Assembly (NCBI GenBank): GCA_014773175.1
Contig: VXCM01000914.1
Location: forward strand, 62,001-126,000
Source of the DNA: Lucifuga dentata
Lineage: Eukaryota; Chordata; Actinopteri; Ophidiiformes; Bythitidae
Direction: 5' to 3'
DNA: 64,000 nucleotides
In this document: piece after piece, positions 38,544 through 51,065 of the stretch
Layout: every line of letters starts with the position of its first letter
Position numbering within the stretch: position 1 is the first letter of the stretch
Notes under the pieces: model-generated
Told to the model about the DNA's origin: nothing
Database searches by the model: none
Seen by the model: the letters and a program-made list of their open reading frames with translations, nothing else
Translations under genes and position numbers: made by a program

Positions 38544-41381
38544 GCTGCTCGTATCAGCGGGTGTGTTTTCTCTCAAAATTCAAAGTGAACGAATGAGACA
38601 CGCAGCAAAAATTTGGCTGCGTGTATAATGCACTGAAACATCCACATGCCAGCCCAGCCGCTTCTTATTATTTATATTGGAAGCTACAAACTTTAACCCA
38701 ATGACACTCTCCAACGGACTGACGCCTACTTTCTGATTGGATGAACGCCACCACTTCCGTGTTTATGTTAGCAGACGTAATGACGCTTCCACCAGTGCGT
38801 AAAAGAGTTTATTTTGCCCTGAGCTTGAACCGAGAGACATAGTCTTCTGTTTTAAAAAATGAAAAAGATCAAGATGCGACCAGAGGAGCCACTTCCATAT
38901 TACAGGATTGACTCCACAAAATGGAATAAGTTTAGTTATGTAAGAAGCAACTACACTGCTGAAATCCCAGAATGTGTCTGCCCTCCCCTCCACAACACTG
39001 TTCCTCAACACACCATAGAAAGTGTCCTGACAAACTGAAGCACTTACACCCAAAAATAGCCAATAAAAAAACTTAATCATATATACCCATGTAATGTGTA
39101 TATATGATCATACATACCTATGTAATGAGTTTTTGATTTTGAGTGTAATTAATGCACATTTTGTAATAATCATGCAATCAAAACTTTTAGGGATAGAATA
39201 CATTTGCTGCTTGCCAAGGATGTAATTCTTGTTTTTGAGTTGTGTGATAATTGTTTATCATACAAAACAAAGAATTTGAATACTTCTGTAACAATATTGT
39301 AGTAAACTACATACATGTATATGGACTCTAGCTACCATTACTACTATTACATTATTAGTACTATTATTACAATAAAGATGACTCCAAGAATCTCACCTTT
39401 TGAAAGGATTTGGAACTTTTATTTATGTCTCAATTTTTAGTATTTTATTTTGCTTACTTTAGTTATGTTTACTTGTGGTACTTGCTGCTTAGACTCTTTT
39501 GTGTATTTAAAAAAGTTAATGCCTGTTGAGATCGTTAATGAAGAAACGCCTGGAAGGCTAAAGTCAGGGCAAAAAAAATCAATTGAAAGTGGCACAGAGG
39601 CCCTGCCCCCTCCAACATTTCATCATTCTTGTAGAAAGCAGTCAGGACACTATTTGTCAATCAGTGAAATAAATGGGGCACCTGCAATGGTGTCTCCTCC
39701 CAACAGGTGAACTCCTCCTGTTCTGATTGGCTGGTTAAGTTTATCATCACCCTATATTTACTAGATAAGGTGAGTTCAGGTCAGCCTTAACTAGTACCAG
39801 CCAGGTTTTTGTTGTACCACCCAGTCTTGTCAACACCACACCTATGTACCTGAAAGTGCTGCGTATTGGGGTCAAAATGGAGCCTCTGGCTTATCATTTG
39901 TGCCGATGTTTCCTCACAGTTTAAACTGATACATGGACACCAGTTACTCTACATGCAATGCATCACTATTTTTAGATTACATTGCTATGTTTAGAAATAA
40001 GATCAAGGTTATCAAAATTCAGCAGGACTTGAACTGATAACAATATACTATACTGCATAATAGATCCATACTCTAATATACAGAAACACACAGGTTATAC
40101 ACAGTATTTTCCATCCGGATCGATCAGGTCTATTATTTAAATACTATACATTTTATTATATGACATGTTATCTTCTTCAGGGAAACAAAGGGAAACAAAT
40201 CTAAACTGATCTAGATCTGTGGCTGCTGGGGACTGACTTTAATAACTTTTAAATAATTTCTCAAATTATACAAAAGCATTAGATAAACTAAATCTGCAAC
40301 AGCTAGACTGCTAATTCACATTCTGCAAATATGAATGAATTTTAGAGTTTAGTTTTCATAGCCATCAGGGTTTAGCTGTTCAAAGCTCTATAGAGAACAC
40401 TGAAATTTAAATTTCAGTGTTTTTAAGGGTAGCTTTACAACATGATAAAGAAATCTACTAATGTCACTTTATTATGTAGAATTTATGCCAATTGACTTAA
40501 GATATCAGAGGTTGGTTCTTTCCCCATCAAAGTATCTACAACATTAGTTATCACCAAGAAAAACCAGGAATATCTTCAAACATGTGACTTAATGTAGCAG
40601 CTGATTTCAAAATAAGGGACAAAAAAAAGCAGAAAGGATGATTGCATTGTCGCTGGCTTTTCTGCCAATTTCCCTGAAAGAACAGTAGATGGCACTCTAA
40701 GAACAAAAATGAGAATGATAATGAACACTTGAGAATGAATGAAAGAAACCGCATTATACCCATAAAACAACAACATAGAACAAATCCACACAACAATCAT
40801 GACAAGGTTACAAAACATAATAAAAAGAATCTGTGATCTTATCACTCAGGAGACTTTTAAAAACTTGATTGCAAGGCAAAATATTGAACTGTTTACCTCA
40901 CTAGTGTACATTTCTCTAACAGCTGTACTAATGACTTTGCAGAATTAAAAAAACAAACAAACATATTTTAAACTCCTTAAGTAAAAAATTAAAAGTTCAC
41001 ACTACTGAACAATATGCAGAATGTTGAGACGCCACAAGATTAAAATGCTTCCCATAGTTTAATGCATCAATTACATTTTATTGCTTATGTTCATATATTC
41101 TGAATGGAGGACTTGTCCATCATGTTTATTAGGCCTACATTTACTCCTATGATGACTGTAAATAGGCCAATTTACTGTATATTTAGTCATCTAACATATT
41201 TCTATCAAATTCAAATAATTTCAATATGCATTAGATAGATCAGGTATTCAAACACATATCCATTTTAGGAAGTAAATTATCCTGCACAAACAACAAAAAT
41301 TAGATAAAACTAAATTATTTGCCCCTGAAATAAGTAAAAGTGAGATTGGTTTTTGTCTTTTACTTATATTTTTTAGTGGAA
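38544..41381. other. Region between gnmt start and the thrombomodulin-like gene, no gene recognised
   Basis: The first 200 bp upstream of the gnmt ATG should hold its promoter; two CCAAT boxes on the gnmt strand (ATTGG on the plus strand near 38677 and 38734) are the only elements I would name. The rest is AT-rich and should include the 3' UTR of the thrombomodulin-like gene on its right. No long frame with coding character. Confidence 0.45.
40682..40695 (+). promoter_or_regulatory. Weaker CTCF-like motif
   Basis: ACAGTAGATGGCAC fits 13 of 14 positions of CCASYAGRKGGCRS; the first base differs. It sits about 0.7 kb beyond the stop codon of the thrombomodulin-like gene, in the opposite orientation to the stronger motif at 28201. 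The two point away from each other across gnmt. Confidence 0.25.
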
Positions 41382-42518
41382 TTAACACTCCACATTGTCG
41401 ACTTGATCAACAGACCTTTGTTGGAAATTATGTTCAATGCGCTTCTGACGCTTAACAACACAATACCTAACCACAAATATACACACGACCACGACCACAG
41501 CAATGCAAATCCATATCCAGAGAAAACTGCTGGTGCTTGCAGAAGAAACCTTCAGTCTGTTGTTGGTGGCTGGTGTGATGGACACCTTGAGGAGTGGAGC
41601 TGTGGTGGTGAAACCTTCATATTCCTCCACTGGGATGCATCTGCCTTTATCTCTAAGTATAAATCCTTCCCAGCAGGAGCAGGTAAAACTTCCAAAACTG
41701 TTTTTACACTCTTGATCACACTCCTGCATCTCACACTCGTCAATATCTTCACAAAAGTTTTCACTCTTTACAAAGCCATAGGGACAGAAACACAAACCAC
41801 CACTGCACCTTACTGGGCATTTCTCTTGTGGGCAGTGTAACTGGCACATATGGGGGTCCTGGCTACTTGGGACATGTCCAGCAAAACAAGAGCATTTATA
41901 CCCTCCTTCTACGACTGTGCATTTTTGCTCACAAAGACCATCTGAGCAGCCATTAGGACTTACAAAGAAGCTTGGATCAGATAATTCCTGTGCCTGACAT
42001 GCATCTATGTGCTTTGTTTTGCACAGAAACCCATCAATTTCATCAGAACATGGCCTCTCAGTCCACTTTTGATCATCTGACAGTGACACACAGTGTGGAG
42101 AACAGACTTCAATATTGTCTTTCCAGGTGCTGAAGGATGGAAGAAAGCTCCTGTGCAGGCTACCAGCGCTCCACTCATAACCTCTGAGTGGAGCTGACAG
42201 ATTGCTGCAGACTCCATCTGGCAAATGTAGGCCCATCCAGAAGTTTCCATACACACCTTGAAGCAAAGTCTCCAGGATGCTCTCTGCTGCCCCAAACTGA
42301 AACGCCATCAGTTCTCCATTCGTGTCTCGGCATGTTTCCTCAGATGATTTGAAATCCTTTCTATCTAGGTTAAGAGTTATGCAGTCATTTCCAACACAAA
42401 CAGCTGTACAGGTGCCAACGTCCTTCATGGCAACTCCTGCCTTTACAGATATTAAAACAAATATTTGCAGAAGACTTAATGAGCTTGGCACAAACACAGT
42501 CAAATGCAAGCAGCCCAT
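41382..42518 (-). CDS. thbd: Thrombomodulin-like type-I membrane protein, short form, single exon
   Basis: Thrombomodulin is the endothelial receptor that turns thrombin into an activator of protein C. One uninterrupted 378-residue frame. Order: signal peptide (about 1-30), C-type lectin-like domain (39-166, with FWMGL and the final CKT), three EGF modules (191-225, 229-256, 257-294), a short Ser/Thr stalk (295-330), one membrane helix (331-353) and a 25-residue tail. The middle module has the compact cysteine spacing of thrombomodulin EGF5, with CQLHC joining it to the previous one as CQMFC does in human; the last begins EDIDEC as in EGF6. Human thrombomodulin has six EGFs (about 575 residues), so modules equal to EGF1-3 are missing. 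Cys174, in the linker where they would be, has no obvious partner. It sits downstream of cd93 on the same strand, as in mammals, and like them is intronless. Other members of the family (CLEC14A, CD248) fit less well. Confidence 0.85.
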   Translation of the reverse strand: MGCLHLTVFVPSSLSLLQIFVLISVKAGVAMKDVGTCTAVCVGNDCITLNLDRKDFKSSEETCRDTNGELMAFQFGAAESILETLLQGVYGNFWMGLHLPDGVCSNLSAPLRGYEWSAGSLHRSFLPSFSTWKDNIEVCSPHCVSLSDDQKWTERPCSDEIDGFLCKTKHIDACQAQELSDPSFFVSPNGCSDGLCEQKCTVVEGGYKCSCFAGHVPSSQDPHMCQLHCPQEKCPVRCSGGLCFCPYGFVKSENFCEDIDECEMQECDQECKNSFGSFTCSCWEGFILRDKGRCIPVEEYEGFTTTAPLLKVSITPATNNRLKVSSASTSSFLWIWICIAVVVVVCIFVVRYCVVKRQKRIEHNFQQRSVDQVDNVEC

Positions 42519-43039
42519 TGTAACTCAAGAGATCATCCTATAACCTGCTGGCTGAAATTGTAGAGCCTCAGGCTACCTACTGCGGAAGCAACACCCTCAT
42601 GACAAAAATAAAGTCAGGAAGGAAATATGATAATGTCGGGCTACTGCTTTTCCAAGATTGCTGATTTCAGTGATCATCATAAAACAAGACAGGAAGAAAA
42701 ATAAATTTAAGTTTCACAAGACATTTGTTTTTGTTTTTCACTTTATTCTGACATAACTTATATTGACTTGATATGTTTAAATTTACACCATTAAGATCTA
42801 CAGCGGCATAAGGTTTACTCTGAAGTACATCCTTGTAAGTGGACATATTCTGCTTTCATTTCATTTGAATGCAAAAAAGCAAACATGCCAGGCCATGATC
42901 TAGCTCCAAAGATGTTATTAATCTGCCACAGAGAAGGTGATTACCGGTTTAATGAGTAGGGAGGAACACATGCTTTATCCAAAACCTGTCTTTTGATAAA
43001 AGAACAGAAAATAATATGTATGTGCTCTCCTGTGTGCGT

Positions 43040-43081
<42 letters not shown>

Positions 43082-43152
43082 TATTTGGCAAACACATAAA
43101 TAACATAAATAATACTTGCAGTCCATGTACGCACTTTTTTATCAACATTAGG
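42519..43152. other. Spacer between cd93 and the thrombomodulin-like gene
   Basis: About 630 bp holding the cd93 3' UTR side and the promoter side of the thrombomodulin-like gene, with a (GA)n run at 43038-43080. The open frames across the GA run are low complexity. No TATA box stands out upstream of 42518. Confidence 0.5.
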
Positions 43153-44883
43153 TCATAGGTCATCCGTCAAGATGGACTCGTACAATTTCTCCAAACGCGG
43201 ATCTAAGCCTGAGGACACCCAGCAGTAGCCGTCGGTGGTGGTATTTTTCTTGGCTTCTTTTTTGGAGCGACTGCATCGGAAAAAAGCGATGGCAAGAGTG
43301 AGCGCGACCAGCAGCACCAGAGGAATAACCGAACCCAGGACGCAGATCAGCACTCTGGAGCTGTACGGCTTGCTGAGACTCGTCTCCACGGAGATGTTGC
43401 CCTGCGGGTCTCCGTACGTAACGCCCACAGTGTGTGGAAACGGTGCATCGGTGTTAGGGGACTGGTGCTGGAGTTCAATCGTGGTTATTGATAAGGACTC
43501 AGTGGCGTTTTCTCGCGTGTCCTCCTCTGCAGGGTGATTTAAAGAAAGAACAAAGGTGTCTGTCACATCTGGAGAGCAGGTCAGTCCGGTGCTGTCCAGG
43601 TGGAAGTTCACAGGGCACAAACACAGGAAGCTTCCTACTGTATTAGTGCATTTAAACTCACATCGGTTACTGAGGCATTCGTCTATGTCTACACACGAGT
43701 GTCTATCCTCTGATACAGAGAAGCCAGAGTTACAATGGCAGGAGAAAGATCCCACAGAGTTCAAACACTTGTGCTCGCATCTTGACTGAGTGCACTCATC
43801 CACGTCGTGGCATTTACCGTCGATCATTTCATAACCTTCTTTACACGCACACATGTAACTGCCATGCGTATTGACGCATGAATGATCCTCACAGGCTTGT
43901 GATCGACATTCATCAACATCAACGCAGCTGTGTTGGTCCGCATCCAGTTGGAACCCTTCCGGACAGACGCAGGAATAACCAGACTGCGCCATTACGCACA
44001 GGTGCTTACAGGTGTTGACGCCGCAAACGTCTTTTATCCTGCAAGAGAATCCGTCTTCATCCAGATCGTAGCCTTCCTTGCAAGCGCATCGCACTCCATC
44101 TGAGGCCTCAAGGCAGTCATGTTCACATCCGCCATTGTTGAAGGTGCAATTTGGATTTCCAACCTTGCAAAATGGCCCAGGGATAGTCCAGCGGTAGGAG
44201 TTGTCAATCGCCATGCACACTGAGTAGTGAGGCTCCTGGTCACTACACAAAATATCAGCATAAGTTCCCAGTGGTAATGACTTCATGTCATTTCTTTGTG
44301 GCTTGGTTGAGAAAGGTGCCATGTATGTTACCTGGCCAGGCCCCAGCAGTGGTAAAGCTTTGCACATGCCCTTGAAATAAAACTTACATGTGTAAAAACT
44401 CGGGCTTTTACATGGTCCAGCGATCCATTTCAGCAGGTTCTGGCCTTCTGAAGTGTAGTGAACCCTGACACATCGCTCCTCAGTGCATGTGCTGACCGGA
44501 TCCCTTTCCCAGTTGGAGTAATGGGAATCTCCTTCAGCAGATACCCACTTAAAACCCTTCAGAGTCCTGTCAGGTAACACACAATCTCCTTTGTGCAGTT
44601 TTAGTCCAATCCAAAATTTGAGGACCTTGTCTTGTCGCCTTTCGATCTGTGATAGAAGTGAGCGCAGTACATCTTCTTCTTCTTCGTCTCTGACAGTCAT
44701 CAGATAACCTCCATTGTGGACACAGTTCCTTCGGGCCTTCTCAAAGCTCAGCCTGTCCATGTGCAGAGTGAAGCATGCGTTAGATGTGCACAGAGTTTCA
44801 TGTTCAGCTCCGTCAGATGAGCCGTCACAGCTGCCGATAAGCTGCAAAAGAAAAACCCACAACATAACTGCCATAGAGACCAA
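43153..44883 (-). CDS. cd93: CD93 (complement component C1q receptor), single coding exon
   Basis: Cell-surface receptor of endothelial and myeloid cells, family CTLD group XIV, involved in adhesion, angiogenesis and clearance of dying cells. A 576-residue frame (human about 652). Order: signal peptide (1-19), C-type lectin-like domain (32-166, with FWIGL and the closing CK), a Cys-containing linker with a sushi-like look (167-245), five EGF modules (246-281, 287-320, 321-358, 359-397, 398-436), a Ser/Thr-rich stalk (437-510), one membrane helix (511-535) and a 41-residue tail. The last three EGFs start DVDEC, DVDEC and DIDEC, the calcium-binding type. The tail keeps a basic stretch after the membrane and the GYCWV motif, like SYSWV of human CD93. 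It lies head-to-tail with the thrombomodulin-like gene. Met4 or Met1 could be the start; both give a signal peptide. Confidence 0.92.
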   Translation of the reverse strand: MVSMAVMLWVFLLQLIGSCDGSSDGAEHETLCTSNACFTLHMDRLSFEKARRNCVHNGGYLMTVRDEEEEDVLRSLLSQIERRQDKVLKFWIGLKLHKGDCVLPDRTLKGFKWVSAEGDSHYSNWERDPVSTCTEERCVRVHYTSEGQNLLKWIAGPCKSPSFYTCKFYFKGMCKALPLLGPGQVTYMAPFSTKPQRNDMKSLPLGTYADILCSDQEPHYSVCMAIDNSYRWTIPGPFCKVGNPNCTFNNGGCEHDCLEASDGVRCACKEGYDLDEDGFSCRIKDVCGVNTCKHLCVMAQSGYSCVCPEGFQLDADQHSCVDVDECRSQACEDHSCVNTHGSYMCACKEGYEMIDGKCHDVDECTQSRCEHKCLNSVGSFSCHCNSGFSVSEDRHSCVDIDECLSNRCEFKCTNTVGSFLCLCPVNFHLDSTGLTCSPDVTDTFVLSLNHPAEEDTRENATESLSITTIELQHQSPNTDAPFPHTVGVTYGDPQGNISVETSLSKPYSSRVLICVLGSVIPLVLLVALTLAIAFFRCSRSKKEAKKNTTTDGYCWVSSGLDPRLEKLYESILTDDL

Positions 44884-45738
44884 AAAGTTATCCTGTTAAC
44901 TCAGGGTCCTTGGGAGTTTTTTGTTAAAATGTGTGGTCACCCATTCGTTGCCAACATAGAAGTGGTGTGGGTCTGAAACAGACCCATCCTGTTTGGGACA
45001 TAAACTGAAGACGGAAATAATTTTTAGCAGTAGCTCAGAGTTCTTTTTTTTTTTTTTTTTTNTTTTTTTTTTTTTTTTTCTTCTCTCCCACTGAGCAGTT
45101 CCTTTCTGAAACAGAAAACAATGGCAGGGTCCACAATGTTTTGACTGGCTTTCCAGATGTCTCCGGCCCCAGCAGGCTTTAGGCATTTTAGCTGACCCCT
45201 GTAATTGTGGCGGCTTACAATACGTAAGCATGTAGGAGTCCAGGGTCTTGAGGACAATCTGACAGGACGAATGGACATTGTGGATGGATGCACAATGGCT
45301 GAACCTGTGACCTTTCAGACTCTGAACATTAGACCACACCCCCTCCCTTGGGACTGCTTTGTAAAAGTAATATTTACTTAACAGTCCCGATATAGTATGT
45401 TATTTACTGGACCTCTAATGTTTGATTGATGATTGTGAAAATAAGATTAAGTCCTACAGTAAACACTTGCTGACCCTACCTTGTGTCTAACTGCTTTATT
45501 GACAAGAATAATTAATTGTGGACATTTGATAAGTTTATTTTTCAAAGATCCAAATCAAAATGTTAAACTCCATTATCTAATGCCATTTACACTCAAAACC
45601 CTATTTAAAACTCAATAAACAACATAGTGCAGTGACTATTAATCATCGTGGGTTCATCAAATGCTGCTTCTTTGTTTTTGTTTTTTTACTTTACCTAAGA
45701 TTTTATTCCAAATTGAAGTCCATGAATGAACTCCATGC
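44884..45738. other. Upstream region of cd93, no further gene recognised
   Basis: Contains a poly-T/N join at 45062 and AT-rich sequence. A 147-codon open frame on the minus strand crosses the homopolymer and N and has no recognisable domain; I do not accept it. Promoter elements of cd93 should lie just above 44883 but none is distinctive. Confidence 0.4.
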
Positions 45739-46212
45739 TTAAAGGACCATACTTGTGATTTAGTAAATTTAAAACCAATTAGTACTACCTGCATACACGT
45801 CACATTACTAACAACCATTTTCCAAAACATAAAATAGAAGGAATTTTTATTTTTTTTTTAAATATCTTGGTAAAAGCCATCTTCTCTTAGGACTATATTC
45901 CCTGGCGGAGGCATACATTTTATTCTGTGTAGCTGTGTTGGACGAGTTAAATAAAGTTACTTCAACAAAAAGTTTAATAGAATATCTTGTTCACTATGAT
46001 GGATTATCTATCACCAGCACTTTTCAGGTCTTCACAAGTTGATTTTAACTGTGTGCTGGAATGGCTGTGCAATGGCTGTGTGGAAGGTAGGAAAAACAAT
46101 TCTAATATCTACTGTCCCAGTAATATATTTTGGGAAATGGCTGTCAATAATGTAACATGTATGCAGGTTGTATTGGGCTCAAACATGCAAACACACCAGT
46201 ATGGTCCTTTAA
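45739..46212. mobile_element. TTAA-flanked foldback element
   Basis: Starts TTAAAGGACCATACTTGTG and ends CCAGTATGGTCCTTTAA; inside it keeps CCCTGGCGGAGGCATACATT, the family's conserved block in inverted orientation. No coding frame. Confidence 0.75.
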
Positions 46213-48069
46213 GTAGCCTGAGTGTGCTGTTTTGGATGGGAAGTGCAAAGTACATTCACATGAATGCAGACAACATTTCCTGTGTTTGTTTAAAGGCAGG
46301 ACGTGCCTGACTTCCATCACAGGAAACTACGTAAAGCTCCCTCCAGCCACTTACTTACAGCCAACTTCAAAGAATTCCCTGCAGAGATTTTTACGCATAT
46401 CTAACCTGACATTATTGTCAGGTGAAAACCTTTTATCTCCAGAGTGTTGGGTTTGTAGAAATGTCCAGATTTTGATTTTAGAAAGCTGAAGATTAATGAC
46501 AGAAAACTTTAAAGGTCTTGACATCTAGTTATGCTCGGAGTGAAAGACTGTCTCCACTATTGTTATGATTATATTTGCACATATATTTAGTATGTGACAT
46601 GTCTCAGTTGGCCAGTTATGATGATCATTTTATCATCCCCCACCCACGCACACACGCACACACACACACATACACACTTTCCTCTTGTAGTTTTTTCCTT
46701 CAGATGAAAAGCTTCACTCATGAGAAAACCTCTTACCTGTAAGTGGAAGGATAAGGGTGTACTATTGGTTAATAACTAATAAAACTACGTTAGCTATTAA
46801 ATGTTGGGTTCATAATGTCAAATAAACTGGATTCACTCTGTAGAGCTCTTGTATTTACTGCTATCTTGTTTTGAATGGAAAGTTGCAAGTACATTCACAC
46901 GTGAATCAAGATAAATTTTCCTGTGTTTGTTTAAAGACAGGAAGTGCCACAACTTCAATCACAGGAAATAGAATAACACCACCCCTGTCCCACCAACCCC
47001 CCCTCTGAGCTCACACCGACATAATGAGTCCATTATAAGGAAATCTCTACGGACAGATAAAGTCTCATTATTACCTATCATAGTCAAAGTAAATATCAGC
47101 ATGACTGCCTTTTTTGTTTGTTTGTTTTTTTTTAAGTAAATAGTAGATGGTTGAACAATAATATTACCTATAACAGCATATGTACATTGTCCTCAGGAAT
47201 GGCTTTGATTAATACGTTATGACATAAAAAATCAGCAACAATCAAACCTATTAGATTAAAGATTTAAGCTTAAACAAGCAGTTGTCTTGTAGCCACATTA
47301 AACTGCAGAGTTCACAACATGAATATGAGCTTCATGAAAATCCACATTCTGTCTTTTAACAAAATGTCCATATTGAGAAATGCAAGTTCACACTGCAGCA
47401 GCTTATTCTGTATATGATTTTGGTACATATGGCAAAGATAATATTTGTCCTTTGCTTCCCTCACCTGGCCTCAGTGAGTAATGTCCTGGTTTCCTGCAGG
47501 TTTGTAATTTATTGTCAGCCTGTAAGTTTATGATTCCTATGCTATTATAATATAGTAACAAAAGAAAATGTAATGATTAATTGAAAAGATGCTAAATTAA
47601 TCCTTTGTCCTCATCAGTGCAAGTAAATGTACTGTAGTTTATAGTTTGACAGCAGAACATTATCAATCACTATGTAAATTATCTGTTGGTCACAATGTAA
47701 ATGATGTCTTTTATGCAATAAATACTTTAAATTTTGGATTAGACACTAAACCATGTAAAATTGTGTTTTTGTTTGTTTTTTTTGCCATTGTCCATTGTTT
47801 GCTATGCTACTGTTACACATGGTACGTAAGGTATTGATGAAGGCAGACAGAAGCCACGTGTATCGTTTGTGCAAAAGCTTTGAGTGGAAATCAGAAACTT
47901 TCTGTTTCTGGCTGCTAGCTTGTAGCGTACATACATGTTATTTGTTAAATACTCACTGAGACCTGATGAAGGTGATCAAACCGAACTGTAGCTTCCACTA
48001 AAAAAGACCACAAGTGTTAACAATGTGCTAGATTGTACTTTCCTTCCTTGATTCATCATTTGTTCTTTC

Positions 48070-48540
48070 TTTTTCTTTCTTTATTAGGATCGCCATTAGC
48101 ACCAGCTTACACAATGGCTATGCTTCCTGGGGTCCAACACACATACAAATATACACACAATACATATAGTACATACAATACACCCCAAAAACAAAACAAA
48201 CAAAACAGCTCAATTTCCTAAAATTAGTAATTCAAAAAATCCAAAGAGAAACCAAATTGTCACCTTTCAACAAGATGTCAAAACAAACACAAAATTAGAA
48301 ATCAAAGGGTTCAGTATAAGGCACATTTATATCTATTCATTACATCCAGATTACTGTTCCTGTTGTCCTTGAAGATGCTGTTTTAGCAAAGTTTTGAATT
48401 GATCCTGATTATTTTCTTGTATAATATGCACTGGCAGTGAGTTCCAGATGACCACGGTTCTGAACATTACTGTGGCTCTTAACATATTTGTTTTTGATTT
48501 AGGTAACCTGAACCTTTTTTACTATTGCATATTGTGTTTG
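48070..48540. repeat. Probable retrotransposon-derived dispersed repeat
   Basis: Begins with TTTATTAGGATCGCCATTAG and has TTCCTGGGGTCCAACACAC soon after, text I remember as widespread in teleost intergenic DNA. It then runs through AT-rich text with CACTGGCAGTGAGTTCCAG. Only one copy is visible here, so the repeat nature rests on memory rather than on internal comparison. Confidence 0.35.
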
Positions 48541-50629
48541 ATAACTATGCTGAAAAAAAATGAGAAAATAACCGTTCATATAATAGCTTTGGTGTACTTG
48601 TCACCAGTGTATTTTTGATTAAACTAAGCAAAGCATAGTTGGATCTCTGTCTGACTGTTAGCCAGCCCAGACAGTCATGCATCTTAGCTACATATATTAC
48701 ATTCTCCATGTCTTTTCTACACAGGCCTGCATATACTCCCATTTCAAATGTATGGAAACAACACAAAAGAGAGCACATAGTACTAAGCTATTAATTTAAA
48801 TGGTGAAAATTTATAAGAATCATTTTACAAGAATTTCCTATTTAAAAAAATATATGAGCAAATAATGGCAAAGCACAGATTAGAAAAATATAGCCATCAG
48901 ACAATTGCTAAAGTGAGACGCAAAGGAAAACTTTTAGGAGACATTTTGACTTTCTTAAGCAATGGAACAAATATCTGAAATTTGAAAAAGGCAAGAAAGA
49001 TGCTCTCCAAATAATAAATGACAGTTAAGCGTTAAAATGCTGCAGATTAGTATGCAGCGATTCTAATTACAGATGAATCACAATGTGTAATGTTGTAACC
49101 GCCAGTCTTAAAGTGCACACAGGCCAAGCTATTTGGAAATTGGATAAATGGCAAAAGAGCAGCAATAAGACAACAGCAGTTCTGTCACCCTCGGGCCACG
49201 GTGAGCACAAGCAGGCCCCTCTGATTTGCATAAAGTGCAATGTCGTGCACTGAACATGGACATGAACAAACAGGTTTGACCTTTAAGTGCAATTCCTGTT
49301 GAATTACAGTCTTTCACGTCACTCAACAGCCTGCAGATAAGTTTTTGGGAGGTGAAAGAAGACATATAATACCAGCTACATAAAAGAAGACATATAATAC
49401 CAGTTACATAACAAGGGGTCGAGGATGAAAGGGTACACACATAAGTTTGGTTACATCTGAGAATATGTCACTACAACATGGAATTTTAGTTTGCTTTGCA
49501 AAAATCAGTTTGTATGTGTCGATATCAGCATCATTACTACTTCAACAACAAGAAGACGACTTTTTGGGACCTCTTTTATCTTTCTTGTTGATTAATTTTA
49601 AGAAATCACCCCTTAATAATATAAGCCAAGTGCTGGGAGACTCCAGGTCCTTAAGGGACCCACTAACACCAGCAACAACTTGGAAATCTCACAGCAGCCA
49701 GAAATAGCTTTCAGATTGACCTTGCCCAAAGAGAAAACGTATCCATATAGCTTTCATTTATTTCATACTGTGTGTAAAACACTCCAGTGGTCCAGCTCTT
49801 GCAGAACCAATGAAAAGGTGGAGACCCTCACGTTTCTAACATGAAAAGCATTGAAGTTATTACAAATCAAATTTCAAAATTACATTTATAGTGTAAAAAA
49901 TGCTTCTGGAGTTTGTGGATCTGCCTAATTTGCTTCTCTGTTGGCGACAGTTTATTAGGTAAACTACCATGTTTAAACTGTCATTCCTGCCCAAGTTTGA
50001 TGGTAGGAATATATAAATGTTAAATGGCAGAATGTTTCAGCTTTTGGTGAGGAATGGATTAGTGCAGGCATGAGAACTATGCTGGCATAAACACATTCAT
50101 TTATGGACTAAGTACAGAACCACAGACATACATGATTACCACTTTCAGTGGGGTGTTTGAGTTTTATTTCATGGGAGGAGCTGCCTTTGAGGTTTTCAGT
50201 TAGAGTTTCTAGTCCAGTCTTGTTGTACATTATAATAGGTTGGTAATCTCTGTTTAGAATGGTTAACAAAACCTTTTGGCTGTTAGGGTACAGACCTGTA
50301 ATTACAGTATGTTTAAAGTATGGTGAAGTGAGTTTAAATTCAAATGTGTGATTTATTTATTTATAGAACTACTTATCTCACAGATTTCTAAGGTGTTTTA
50401 TATTCAAAAGTTTAACTTTGAGAATGTATACTTGTCTAACAAATAAACCGTGTGTAATACTGGATTGTTGATCTTTAAATATGGAATTTTGCAACTTGGC
50501 TATAACAACTGATGAGTGTCTTCATTAAATGGTATTAAAATCTGACAGTACAAGGCAGCCAACAGCCCCGTCATGTGAATTTATTATTGGAATGCACTGA
50601 CAATGAGATGTATTTACACCAGGAGCTCC

Positions 50630-50790
50630 AAACGCTGTTAAAGCCAAGCCAAATTTATTTGTAAATCTCATTATGACATACAATGTCTCAGAGGGCTTTA
50701 CAGACCCACACATTAGCAGTTCCTGACCCAGCCTAAGCTCTCTAAGAAGACAAGGAAAACTCCATAAATGCCACAGTTTTATGACTTGAT
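50630..50790. repeat. Probable dispersed repeat remnant
   Basis: The text around AAATTTATTTGTAAATCTCA, GGGCTTTACAGACCCACA and AGACAAGGAAAACTCC resembles a common teleost interspersed repeat. Single copy in the window; assignment from memory only. Confidence 0.35.
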
Positions 50791-51065
50791 TAATCATTGA
50801 CTGACTGCAGTGACGATGAAGTGCCAAACACATAATCAAGCCATGGGTGCAACAGCTTTATAGACCTACAGGTCACAAGTTCTAATGCAAAGTGAATTTT
50901 TCACTTTGTCTTTCCATTGATCCGTCTGTTGTCTGTGTATATGTTTGTTTGCCTGTCATCCTGTAGGCTACGGCGGCGCCATGTGAACACAGGTGGAGTT
51001 TCTGCTTAAATTACCATTTTTGAGGCGACAGGACAACGTATAGCCTCAGGTGTTGGCAGTCGTTG

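Larger units (their letters stand above)
46213..51059. other. Intergenic DNA upstream of the calpain gene, no gene recognised
   Basis: Contains a CA run (about 46646-46676), AT-rich sequence, and two segments that look like old dispersed repeats (about 48070-48540 and 50630-50790). No exon with conserved protein motifs was found on either strand. Confidence 0.5.

Noticed and set aside
41340..41840. 166-codon plus-strand open frame
   Set aside because: It is the antisense of the EGF and membrane part of the thrombomodulin-like gene.
44896..45339. 147-codon minus-strand frame upstream of cd93
   Set aside because: Crosses a poly-A/N join and encodes a Lys run; no similarity I recognise.
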